Below, one piece after another: positions 35,435 through 43,302 of a stretch of DNA of 64,000 bases. Origin of the DNA: Gemmatimonas phototrophica (GTDB lineage Bacteria; Gemmatimonadota; Gemmatimonadetes; Gemmatimonadales; Gemmatimonadaceae); NCBI RefSeq assembly GCF_000695095.2, contig NZ_CP011454.1, positions 4,278,001 through 4,342,000 of the forward strand. The letters are read 5' to 3'. The notes under the pieces were generated by a model, which saw only the letters and a program-made list of their open reading frames with translations, ran no database searches and had not been told where the DNA came from. Made by a program: the position numbers and the translations under genes. The number at the start of each line of letters is the position of its first letter. Within the stretch, counting starts at the first letter, position 1.

Positions 35435-36472
35435 TCAGCGCGATGCGGGCCGTAGAGTCGAGAGAAACGCGCGCATTAGCCGTTCCGTATCGACCGGCTC
35501 TCTGAGGAACTGGTAGTGGTGCGAAGGAGATGCGACGACCCGCGCCTGTGGCACCTCTCGAGCGAAGCGTTCACGCTCGCGCAGGACCCACGGCCGTAGC
35601 ACCGAGTCGACGACCGCCGTCGTTCGTGCAATCCCCAAGGAGTCGCCCGCGAGGAACGGGAACATCACAGTGATCGGATCCCAATCCGAATAGAGCGCGA
35701 GCGCCGGGGCGCGCACGCCTCGATAGTCAAGGGCTGGTGTGTTTGTGAAGATTGCCTGCGCGACCCGGTTGGGCGTTCGCGGCCCCACGAGCGATCCCGC
35801 GGAGTCGAAGAGAAATGTGGCGATCACCTCGCCAATCGGATACTCGACACCCCGTAGGCGGCGCAGATAGTCCTGCAGTCCCGTCGGGCTGGCCAGCTCT
35901 ACGGCCAAGGGGCTCGGCATGATACTGCCGAGCGCCGAAAAGAGGCGCTCTTCGGCGTTGAAGGCAGCCGAGTGATCCAGCGCTGCGTCGAGATAGATCA
36001 CGCCGGCCGTACGCGTTGGATATGTCGTGGCGAAGCCCGTGATCTCATCACCGCCGAGCGAGTGCCCGGCGAGCACGACGTGATGCAGCCGCAGCGTGTC
36101 GAGGACCGCCCGGAGTTGCTCGACGCGCGCTGCAATCGCGTAGCCCTCTCGCTCCGGTTGGTCAGAGCCGCCGAATCCGACGCGCGAAACGCCGATGACG
36201 CGGTACTGATCGGTGAACCGCGGCGCAAAGCCGTCAAAGACGTGGGCTGAGTTGCCCATCCCCGGATAGAAGACGAGCGTCGGGCCGGAACCGCCCCAGT
36301 CGAGGTACTCGATTCGGACGCCGTCGACCGTCACGGTGCCCACGCGGTGTGGCGACGTATCTGTCGGCCGATGGGGCGCGACGTGTGGCGCCTGGGCTTC
36401 GGCGCTGCCTCCGGGAGCGAGGAGGACGGCGACGACGGCTAGAGTCAGAATGCGCGGGAACGAAACGTACAT
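35435..36472 (-). CDS. Cassette gene: secreted alpha/beta-hydrolase
   Basis: A 345-residue exported hydrolase. A signal peptide (to about residue 26, VLLAPGGSAEA) precedes an alpha/beta-hydrolase fold with GSGPTLVFYPGMGNSAHVF, the nucleophile elbow LAGHSLGGDE (about residue 137) and a catalytic-histidine candidate in SPSHHYQFL near the end. Close in type to epoxide-hydrolase/esterase-like enzymes; the substrate is unknown. The ATG at 36472 begins the signal peptide; the open frame to 36532 is less likely. It sits in cassette 2, between attC1 and attC2. Confidence 0.78.
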   Translation of the reverse strand: MYVSFPRILTLAVVAVLLAPGGSAEAQAPHVAPHRPTDTSPHRVGTVTVDGVRIEYLDWGGSGPTLVFYPGMGNSAHVFDGFAPRFTDQYRVIGVSRVGFGGSDQPEREGYAIAARVEQLRAVLDTLRLHHVVLAGHSLGGDEITGFATTYPTRTAGVIYLDAALDHSAAFNAEERLFSALGSIMPSPLAVELASPTGLQDYLRRLRGVEYPIGEVIATFLFDSAGSLVGPRTPNRVAQAIFTNTPALDYRGVRAPALALYSDWDPITVMFPFLAGDSLGIARTTAVVDSVLRPWVLRERERFAREVPQARVVASPSHHYQFLREPVDTERLMRAFLSTLRPASR

Positions 36473-36563
36473 GTGAAGCCGAAGATGTTGGGAACGGAAG
36501 AAGGGAGGAAGGCGCGGCCAGTGTGTGTGCAAGGCGAGTTCGGCGCAACAATGCGTGTTAGCA

Positions 36564-36688
36564 GGCTAACGCTTTGCGTTCTGCTGCAGCGCATCAAACA
36601 AAATGCGGCCGGACGGACGTCGTGCGCCAGCACGGCGACCGCCTGCCGCATACCGCATCGCGCTGTCGGCAGCAACGTTTCGTTAGAC
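36564..36688 (-). other. attC recombination site (attC1)
   Basis: A 125-bp site with the best outer boxes. On the minus strand it begins GTCTAAC, a perfect RYYYAAC, and ends GTTAGCC. Plus-strand arms GCGTTCTGCTGC and GTCGGCAGCAAC pair to form the usual stem with a bulged base. Its first core is the exact complement of the GTTAGAC at the attI junction, so cassette 1 has matched ends. A small palindrome, GTTAGC-AG-GCTAAC, covers the left edge (36557-36570). Confidence 0.85.
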
Positions 36689-36743
36689 CACGCTGCGCGG
36701 ACGGTGCGGCTTGCGTGTAATAGGCCTGCACTGATTGAAGTAG

Positions 36744-37169
36744 TCACGTGGCCATTGGCCTCCACCGCATTCGCAAGGCGCCAGCGCTGACGGCGACGGC
36801 TACGAGCACCGGGACGAAAGGAAACACCCAGAAAAAGGCGCGATCCGCCAGCGTTGGATGGACCGCACCGAGTACGCTGTAGAGCGGGCCCATCAAGAGC
36901 ACCAGTCCAACGAGGGTTAGCGCGAACGCGAGCGATGAGAAAGCGGCGAGCCCACGCGGCGGCATATGTGCAATGCGGCGCCAAATGACGGGGAGTGCCA
37001 GCAGGTACAGAAGGACTGAAGGGGCTAGCAGCACGAACGCATCGGCCTCGACCGGGTAGCGCTCCCCACCTCCTGGCACTGGCGCGCGTTGACTCCAAAC
37101 GCCGATACCAGTGATGAGTAGCGCAGCAGCAGCGGGAAAGACGAGAAGCGCGAGGAATCGCCTTAACAT
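36744..37169 (-). CDS. Cassette 1 gene: small integral membrane protein
   Basis: A 141-residue protein with four predicted membrane segments: about 5-25, 46-63, 76-96 and 108-130. Loops are short and the C-terminus is basic (LRMRWRPM). No family was recognised. The ATG at 37169 is 26 bases from the attI-cassette junction, so the gene is placed as the first cassette gene and would be read by any promoter inside or upstream of intI/attI. Same direction as the integrase. Confidence 0.6.
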   Translation of the reverse strand: MLRRFLALLVFPAAAALLITGIGVWSQRAPVPGGGERYPVEADAFVLLAPSVLLYLLALPVIWRRIAHMPPRGLAAFSSLAFALTLVGLVLLMGPLYSVLGAVHPTLADRAFFWVFPFVPVLVAVAVSAGALRMRWRPMAT

Positions 37170-37189
37170 TCAAAGACTTTCGTAAAGTG

Positions 37190-37370
37190 GTCTAACGAGT
37201 ATTAGACTGCAGGCGATCACTGCAGCCAGCGCGTTATACAGCGGATTTCTGCAGTCTAATCCACAGCGCTTCGCGTCGATGCCATGGTGGATCTCATTGC
37301 CGCGGCATCGGTTACGCCGCAGAGACGTAATTGGGCACTCCGAATTAGACTGCAGATATTGCAGTCTAAC
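37190..37370 (-). other. attI-like integrase-binding region at the 3' end of intI
   Basis: It starts two bases beyond the integrase stop codon. On the minus strand GTTAGACTGCA (37370-37360) is followed by its inverted copy at 37355-37344. A third copy is at 37260-37249, and a fourth, inverted, at 37212-37201. The end is a perfect core GTTAGAC (37196-37190) at the junction with cassette 1. The final pair, GTCTAAT-ACTC-GTTAGAC, looks like the L and R boxes of an attI simple site. The upstream copies are in the place of accessory DR sites. Confidence 0.7.
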
Positions 37371-37372
37371 AT

Positions 37373-38440
37373 TCAGTTGCGCCGAGGGTTCCGCAAGCGG
37401 GAGGCATCGCTCCCCATAACGGTGCGCGACGGTGGTTCCGGCCGCTCTGTTGGACCGCCGGCGCGTGACCCTGACAGTCCGGGAAGATCCAAGGGACTCT
37501 TCACGCCGAGCCCCCCGCGGTTGAGGACGTGGGTATAGAGCATCGTGGTGGACACGTCCCGATGCCCCAACAGTTCCTGCACCGTGCGGATATCGTAGCC
37601 GGCTTCGAGCAGATGGGTCGCAAAAGAATGCCGGAACGTATGGCACCCGACGCGCTGCGCCGTACCCGTGCGCCGCGCCGCCTCAGCGACCGCCCGTTGC
37701 AACACGGTAGGGTGCACATGGTGCGTGCGCCGCTGCTTGGCCTCGGCATCCCAGTATTCGCGCGATGCGGGGAAGACCCACCACCAGCCAGCATTTCGGA
37801 CAGCGCCCATGGCTTTCGTCCCCGTGGCCAGCGGCAACGCGACATACCCGCCCCCGCGGGCGGCCCGTTGCTGCATGTCCAGCCGAACGGCACCGAGATG
37901 TGCGCGCAGGGGTGCAACGAGGCTGGCCGGCAACATGGTCACCCGATCACGCGCCCCTTTACCCCGTCGCACCCGAATCTCGCCGCGATCAAGATCCACG
38001 TCTTTCACCCGCAACGTGCAGCACTCCATGAGGCGCATCCCCGAGCCGTAGAGCAACGAGGCCATGAGCCACGGAACGCCGTCCATGACCCCGAGCACCG
38101 CGGCCACCGCCGCTCGAGACAACACGTTGGGCAGCACATGAGGCCGTTTGGCGGGGGCGATGCCCGTCACCGTGGGCAACGGCTGCTCCAACACGTCCCG
38201 ATACAGGAACTGGAGCGCCGCCAGCGCCTGGTTCTGTGTTGACACCGCCACCCCTCGCGCGGTAGCCAGATACGACAGAAAATTCCGCACCGCAGATGGC
38301 GGGAGCTCGGCCGGATGCCGACGCCCGTGAAAGTTCACGTACGCGACAATCCACCGCACATACACCTGCACCGTGCGCGGACTGTACCGCCGCACGGCCG
38401 CGCGGTCGCGCACCAACAACAAGAGGCGTGAAGACGTCAT
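37373..38440 (-). CDS. intI: Integron integrase (tyrosine recombinase, IntI type)
   Basis: A 355-residue tyrosine recombinase that joins attI and attC sites. The N-terminal SAM-like DNA-binding domain covers about 1-95. Catalytic residues are visible: Arg in YGSGMRL (about 132), His-x-x-Arg in HTFRHSFATH (about 266-269), His in LGHRD (about 292) and the nucleophile Tyr in LYTHVL (about 301). Residues about 203-245 hold the extra segment found in IntI but not in XerC/D, with WWWVFPA and RRTHHVHPTVLQRAV. Its cassettes lie beyond its 3' end and run the same way, the reverse of most integrons. An in-frame TGA just upstream fixes the start at or after 38440. No strong ribosome site is present. Confidence 0.9.
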   Translation of the reverse strand: MTSSRLLLLVRDRAAVRRYSPRTVQVYVRWIVAYVNFHGRRHPAELPPSAVRNFLSYLATARGVAVSTQNQALAALQFLYRDVLEQPLPTVTGIAPAKRPHVLPNVLSRAAVAAVLGVMDGVPWLMASLLYGSGMRLMECCTLRVKDVDLDRGEIRVRRGKGARDRVTMLPASLVAPLRAHLGAVRLDMQQRAARGGGYVALPLATGTKAMGAVRNAGWWWVFPASREYWDAEAKQRRTHHVHPTVLQRAVAEAARRTGTAQRVGCHTFRHSFATHLLEAGYDIRTVQELLGHRDVSTTMLYTHVLNRGGLGVKSPLDLPGLSGSRAGGPTERPEPPSRTVMGSDASRLRNPRRN

Positions 38441-38505
38441 GCATCACGATGCACACGTCTCCACGCCTCGTTGTCATCATGCCAACGCCCATTGTCTCAC
38501 GACAA
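38440..38505 (-). promoter_or_regulatory. Upstream region of intI with two palindromes
   Basis: TGCATCACGATGCA (38440-38453) is a 6-bp inverted repeat touching the start codon. TTGTCTCACGACAA (38492-38505) is a 5-bp inverted repeat 52 bases upstream. Either could be an operator. Many integrases are controlled by LexA, but neither matches a LexA box known to me, and no promoter hexamers are clear. Confidence 0.35.
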
Positions 38506-38528
38506 CGCACGCTGACCACAAACCACCA

Positions 38529-40376
38529 CTACTTCATGCGGTCCCGACGGACCTGCACGCGCAGCCCCTTGATCTTGGTGTTCTTGAGCGCGGTGATCAC
38601 TTCGTCCGCCATCGCCTCCGGCACATCCACCGTGCTGAAGTTGTCGGCAATCTGAATGGCGCCAATGTGCTCCGAGTCCAAGCCGGCCTCGTTGGCAATG
38701 GCCCCCACCAAGTCGCCCGGACGCATCTTGAGTTTGCGACCGGCGCCAATCCACAACGTGGCCGGCGTCCAGGCGGTCTCGCGGCGCGGCTTCTTGCCCT
38801 TCGCACCGCCAGCCTCGGCACGCGGCGGACGACGATCGCCCCCGCCACGCTCGTCACGCGCAAACCGCTCGCCGCCGCGGCTATCGCCACCACGCGACTC
38901 CCCGCCGCGCGACTCGCCACCACGGCTCTCCCCACGATCAAACCGCTCGCGCGGCTCACGCGGCGTCACCGCCGGAATCTCGTCCTCACCACCGTCACGC
39001 GCCGCGACGAGCTTCACCGCCGCCGCCGCCACGTCCATCACGTCAAACTCATCCGCCAACGCTTCCACCATGCCGCGGAAGCTCTCCAAGCCTCCCTCAA
39101 CAATGGCTTCGCGCAACGTCATCTTCACCAGCTCCTGACGGTGCGCCCGCAGGTCGGCCACGGTGGGCACCTGCGCGATGTCGATCTTCTGGCTGGTCTG
39201 CCGCTCAATGTTGCGCAGCAACCGGTGCTCACGCGGCTCGGCCAACGTAATGGCCACACCCTCGCGACCGGCACGGCCGGTACGGCCAATGCGGTGCACA
39301 TACGTTTCGGCATCCGCGGGCACATCGAAGTTCACCACGTGGCTCACGTGCTTCACATCGAGCCCGCGCGCTGCCACGTCGGTGGCAATGAGCAGATCCA
39401 CCTTCTTGGCGCGGAACTTCTGCATCACGCGGTCACGCTGGTCCTGCGACAGCCCGCCGTGCAACGACTCCGCTCGCAACCCGCGCGCCGAGAGCGTCTC
39501 GGTGAGCTCGTCCACTTCCGTGCGCGTGCGGCAGAAGACAATCGCGCTGGTGGGCTGCTCGATGTCGAGCACCCGCGCCAACGCCGGCATCTTGTGCGCG
39601 CGGCTCACCACGTACGCCACCTGGCGTACCCGGGCCACGGCGCCCTCGGCCAACACTTCCCGCTCCACCGTGACATGCTCGGCGTCGCGCAGATACTTGC
39701 GCGCAATCCCGGCAATACGCGGCGGCAACGTGGCCGAAAACAGACAGGTCTGCTTGCTGGCCGGCGTGGCGTCGAGAATGGCCTCGAGTTCGTCGGCGAA
39801 GCCCATGTCGAGCATTTCGTCGGCTTCGTCGAGCACCACCGCCTGCAACGTGCCCAGCTTGAGCGTGTTGCGCTTGATGTGGTCGAGCGCGCGACCAGGG
39901 GTCGCGATCACGACATCCACACCCCGCTTGAGGGCGCGGATCTGCAGTTCCATGCTCGCGCCGCCGTAAACGGCCAGCGCATGCAAGCCCAGCGGCTTGC
40001 CATAACGGTGCACCGCTTCGGCCACCTGCATGGCCAGTTCGCGGGTGGGGACCAGAATGAGGACCGACGGGGCCCCGTTGGCAGCCTTGTGGCCGGCGCC
40101 AATGCGGGTAAGTAACGGGAGCGCAAAGGCGGCCGTCTTGCCGGTGCCTGTGGCCGCCTGCGCGAGCACATCGCGGCCGACCAGCAGGGGCGGAATTGCT
40201 GCCCGCTGCACGGGCGTAGGTTCTTCGTAGCCAAGCGCCGAAAGCGCCTCGGCAATGCGCGAGTCAACACCCAGTGCGGCGAAGCCATTGTTGCCAGCTT
40301 CTGTACTATCCTGCAAATCGTGCTCGGTGCCCGCGCGGATCAGCGCGGCAGACGAGCGCGCGTCCGTTTTGGTCAT
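38529..40376 (-). CDS. deaD: DEAD-box RNA helicase, DeaD/CsdA type
   Basis: A 615-residue ATP-dependent RNA helicase for ribosome assembly and RNA unwinding in the cold. Motifs in order: Q motif (TPVQRAAIPPLL), Walker A ATGTGKT (about residue 75), TPGRALDH, VLDEADEML (about 181), SATLPP, and helicase C motifs with ATDVAARGLD and HRIGRTGRAG. A low-complexity RGGES repeat linker (about 478-505) precedes a DbpA/CsdA RNA-binding domain (about 540-612). The ATG at 40376 has an AGGAG ribosome site. The gene is divergent from the SET-domain gene. Confidence 0.93.
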   Translation of the reverse strand: MTKTDARSSAALIRAGTEHDLQDSTEAGNNGFAALGVDSRIAEALSALGYEEPTPVQRAAIPPLLVGRDVLAQAATGTGKTAAFALPLLTRIGAGHKAANGAPSVLILVPTRELAMQVAEAVHRYGKPLGLHALAVYGGASMELQIRALKRGVDVVIATPGRALDHIKRNTLKLGTLQAVVLDEADEMLDMGFADELEAILDATPASKQTCLFSATLPPRIAGIARKYLRDAEHVTVEREVLAEGAVARVRQVAYVVSRAHKMPALARVLDIEQPTSAIVFCRTRTEVDELTETLSARGLRAESLHGGLSQDQRDRVMQKFRAKKVDLLIATDVAARGLDVKHVSHVVNFDVPADAETYVHRIGRTGRAGREGVAITLAEPREHRLLRNIERQTSQKIDIAQVPTVADLRAHRQELVKMTLREAIVEGGLESFRGMVEALADEFDVMDVAAAAVKLVAARDGGEDEIPAVTPREPRERFDRGESRGGESRGGESRGGDSRGGERFARDERGGGDRRPPRAEAGGAKGKKPRRETAWTPATLWIGAGRKLKMRPGDLVGAIANEAGLDSEHIGAIQIADNFSTVDVPEAMADEVITALKNTKIKGLRVQVRRDRMK

Positions 40377-40436
40377 GGTTTTCTCCTGTAGCCCTTTAAT
40401 ATATCACAGTCGGTCCCAGATGGCGAACTTATCCAC

Positions 40437-40892
40437 ATGACCTCCTCAAACCTCCCCTTCGAGGTGCGCCACAGCCCCATTCAGGGGGCCGGCGGCTTCG
40501 CCACCCGTCCCATCCCGGCCGGGGTGCGCCTCATTGAATACGCCGGGGAGCGCCTCACCCCCTCCCAGGCCGAGGCCCGCTATCCCGATATTCCCGGGGA
40601 GCGGCACCATACCTATCTGTTCGCGATCGACGACGAAGTGGTCATTGATGCTGCCGTAAACGGCAACGAGGCGCGGTTTCTCAACCACTCCTGCGCCCCC
40701 AACTGCGACGCCGTCATTGAAGACGGCCGCATCTGGATCGAGTCCATACAAGACATCGAGGTAGGCGAAGAGCTGGTCTACGATTACGCCTACATACTGG
40801 AGGAACGGCACACCCCGGCGGCCAAGAAGCGCTTTCCCTGCTTTTGCGGCGCCATTACCTGCCGCGGCACCATTCTGGCCAAAAAGCGCTGA
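40437..40892 (+). CDS. SET-domain protein-lysine methyltransferase
   Basis: A 151-residue SET domain protein that would transfer methyl from S-adenosylmethionine to lysine. It contains the GAGGFATRPIPAG entry, NEARFLNHSCAPNC (about 76-89, cofactor site), GEELVYDYAY with the catalytic Tyr, and a post-SET CFCGAITCRG that completes a zinc site with the NHSC-region cysteine. Bacterial SET proteins are scattered by transfer, and the target is unknown. The 60-bp gap to deaD must hold both promoters. Confidence 0.88.
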   Translation: MTSSNLPFEVRHSPIQGAGGFATRPIPAGVRLIEYAGERLTPSQAEARYPDIPGERHHTYLFAIDDEVVIDAAVNGNEARFLNHSCAPNCDAVIEDGRIWIESIQDIEVGEELVYDYAYILEERHTPAAKKRFPCFCGAITCRGTILAKKR

Positions 40893-40972
40893 CCGGGCGG
40901 GGCGGCGACGCCGTGTAGCGTGTGGTACGTTGCATCCGTCGTGTTACGGACCCCTACGGAGATGGATCGCCC

Positions 40973-41554
40973 ATGCGTATGAAACTCGCCGCCGCCGTGC
41001 TGGCGGCCGGCACGGTTATGGCCTGCGCCCGCGCCAATCAGGAAGCGGCCGTGGCCACCGCCACCCCCATTGCCGCCTCCCCCGCGGCCCCCGGCGCCCC
41101 CGCCGCCCCGGCCCAGCGCCGGCAGCCGGTGAGCCCCATGAAGATGGACACCGTGCGCCAGCAGGCCATTGCCACGCTCATGGCCACGCTCAAAGGCCGC
41201 GAAAACGAGCCGGCGGGCGTGGTCTTCAAGAACGTGAAGCTCCACAAGGATATGCCGGTGAAGGAGTTCCTCACCATGATGGACGAGCAGTACGGGCGCG
41301 GCCTCGGCTTTACCTGCGTCAACTGCCACATGGACAACGGCGACTACGCGAGCGACGAACGCAAGAACAAGGTCATCGCCCGGCAGATGGAGCGCATGCA
41401 GCGCGATATCGACAGCAAGTACATCGCCAAGGTCAAGGAACTCGACGACCCGCGCCCCAAGACCACCTGCGTGATGTGCCACCGCGGCACGCCGCACATG
41501 CCCAACACCATGGACGTGCCCACGGCACCGGTGCCGCAGCGCAAACGCGGCTAA
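40973..41554 (+). CDS. Reaction-centre-type (CytoC_RC) di-heme cytochrome lipoprotein
   Basis: A 193-residue exported protein with a lipobox (AGTVMACARAN, Cys about 16) and a proline/alanine-rich linker (about 25-50). Two heme motifs follow: CVNCH (about residue 115) and CVMCH (about 165). The region FKNVKLHKDMPVKEFLTMMD and the Met-rich helices match the photosynthetic reaction centre cytochrome c subunit family, here shortened from four hemes to two. Many non-photosynthetic bacteria carry such short forms, so this alone does not imply phototrophy. The ATG at 40973 precedes the signal. Its stop overlaps that of the convergent GNAT gene. Confidence 0.82.
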   Translation: MRMKLAAAVLAAGTVMACARANQEAAVATATPIAASPAAPGAPAAPAQRRQPVSPMKMDTVRQQAIATLMATLKGRENEPAGVVFKNVKLHKDMPVKEFLTMMDEQYGRGLGFTCVNCHMDNGDYASDERKNKVIARQMERMQRDIDSKYIAKVKELDDPRPKTTCVMCHRGTPHMPNTMDVPTAPVPQRKRG

Positions 41555-42084
41555 GCGGCCCCCAACGGCGCCCGCATGACGGCATCCCGTTGCACATCGG
41601 CGCCCAGCGTGAACGTCTGGGCGCCGACGCGTTCAAATCCCTGTTTTTCGTAAAAACGGATGGCCTTCGGATTGCGCTCCCACACGCCCAGCCACAACGC
41701 ATCCCCGCCCCACTCCAGCGCGACCTCCCGCACCGCCGCCATGAGCGGCGCCGCCACGCCGCGGCCGTGCCACGCGCCGTCCACGTAAAACCGCTCCAAC
41801 TCCACCGGGTGCCCAGCGGTCACCTGCTCGTTGCCGCTGCCACGGAACACGCTGGCGTACGCCACCAGCACGCCCTCGTGCTCCACCAGCAGACATACCC
41901 GGGCCGGGTCAGCCAACTCGCCCCGCTGCTTGCTCTCCGAAAACGCGTAGTCGAGATACAGCGCCATATCGGCCGGATCATTGTCCGCCGCGAACGTGTC
42001 GTGAAAGACACGCCGTGCGAACACGCTCAGCGTGGCGGCATCAACAGCAGACGCGATACGAATCGCTGGGAGTGTCGTGGACAT
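41551..42084 (-). CDS. GNAT-family N-acetyltransferase
   Basis: A 177-residue GNAT enzyme. The acetyl-CoA-binding motif A is YVDGAWHGRGVAAPLMAA (about 101-118), followed by the motif B helix and strand (LGVWERNPKAIRFYEKQGFERVG). The acceptor is unknown. It is transcribed toward the cytochrome gene, and the two stop codons overlap (41551-41554). Confidence 0.85.
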   Translation of the reverse strand: MSTTLPAIRIASAVDAATLSVFARRVFHDTFAADNDPADMALYLDYAFSESKQRGELADPARVCLLVEHEGVLVAYASVFRGSGNEQVTAGHPVELERFYVDGAWHGRGVAAPLMAAVREVALEWGGDALWLGVWERNPKAIRFYEKQGFERVGAQTFTLGADVQRDAVMRAPLGAA

Positions 42085-42232
42085 CCGCTGAATCTACCTC
42101 ACGAGTGGAAGAGCGCGGTCGACAGGCGCGGTGCGCAATCACATATTGCGGCATGTTCGGCATTTCCCGCCTGTCATTTCATGTCCTTGAGTTGTTGCAG
42201 CGCGACACACTGTCCAAATCGGGCCGCCTCCG

Positions 42233-43264
42233 GTGACCAAGGCCTGGGTGGCCGTCTCGCTGGTAGCCGACTTGCTGCACTACTTGGCTCAGCGTGGGTG
42301 TGATATCGACGCCTTGTTACGCGAGGCCGGCATCGTCCGCGCCGATCTTGCCGATCCGGAGGGACGGATACCCAGCGAACGAAAGGCCCGACTCAATGCG
42401 GCGGCCATCCGAGCCACGGGTGATCCCGACCTCGGCTTGCATATGGCGGAGAGTGTGCGCGCCGGTTCGCTCGGCCTCCTGTCCTTCGTCCTGATGACCA
42501 GCGAAGACGTCGCGGAGTTGCTCACGCTTGGCGCTCGGTATTTCGGGCTGCTCATGGCCGGCGGCCGGTACGCCGTGCATCGGGAGGCCAACGCGTTCGT
42601 GCTGTCGTTTGAACAGGAACCGGGGATTTTGTGCCCGCAATTCGACGAGCCCCGATATATCGTGGAAAGCGCCCTACTCAGTGCCGTCCGGCAGGTCGAT
42701 TTCATGACGGCACGTGTGGTGCCTCCGCGATTGGTCACGTTCCGTCATCCGGAGCCGGCGACCGGATCAGCGGAGCACCGTCGGTGCTTCGGAGCGCCGA
42801 TCGTCTTCAATGCGCCCGCCAACGCGGTGCATTACTCGGCATCGAGCGGTTCGATTCCGGTCCGCGGGGCCCACGCTCAACTGAATGCGACATTTCGCCA
42901 GCAGGCCGACGCACTGCATGCATTGCTGCAGCAATCAGGCGGGGTTGCCGAACGGGCGCGTCGAGTCGTGGCAGTACACTTTCGCGGCGCAATCCCTCGC
43001 GTACAAATCGTGGCCGCTGAATTGGGTATGAGTGCCCGATCGCTCCAGCGTGCGCTTGCCGCCGAGCAGGTCACGTTCTCGTCACTGGTGGACGACGTAC
43101 GCCGGGAACTTGCCGTCGGCCTGCTTCGGCAGCGCGGAACCCGTGTCACGGAGGTGGCCTTTCTCCTTGGCTTTCAGGAGTCCTCGTCATTTACGCGCGC
43201 TGTTCGACGGTGGACGGGACGACCGCCCAGTGCCCTGCGTGAATCAGGAGCGACATCACAGTAG
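42233..43264 (+). CDS. AraC-family transcriptional regulator (OruR/ArgR-like, Arabinose_bd type)
   Basis: A 343-residue regulator starting at GTG. The N-terminal part (about 15-200) is the Arabinose_bd/DUF type sensor found in OruR- and MmsR-like regulators. The C-terminus (about 240-335) has two helix-turn-helix motifs (RVQIVAAELGMSARSLQRAL and VTEVAFLLGFQESSSFTRAVRRWTG). It faces the four-gene operon at 43303-45750 end to end and could control it, but no operator was identified. Confidence 0.85.
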   Translation: MTKAWVAVSLVADLLHYLAQRGCDIDALLREAGIVRADLADPEGRIPSERKARLNAAAIRATGDPDLGLHMAESVRAGSLGLLSFVLMTSEDVAELLTLGARYFGLLMAGGRYAVHREANAFVLSFEQEPGILCPQFDEPRYIVESALLSAVRQVDFMTARVVPPRLVTFRHPEPATGSAEHRRCFGAPIVFNAPANAVHYSASSGSIPVRGAHAQLNATFRQQADALHALLQQSGGVAERARRVVAVHFRGAIPRVQIVAAELGMSARSLQRALAAEQVTFSSLVDDVRRELAVGLLRQRGTRVTEVAFLLGFQESSSFTRAVRRWTGRPPSALRESGATSQ

Positions 43265-43302
43265 TGCACGCCGCGAGCTTGTTGGCCTGTGCACTTGCGA
43301 TA

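Noticed and set aside
38373-40115. A 580-codon plus-strand open frame
   Set aside because: It is antisense to deaD, which has all helicase motifs and a ribosome site.
43263-43295. Terminator between the AraC and methyltransferase genes
   Set aside because: Only a 7-bp stem (AGTGCAC/GTGCACT) with a 19-base loop is present, which is too weak to call.
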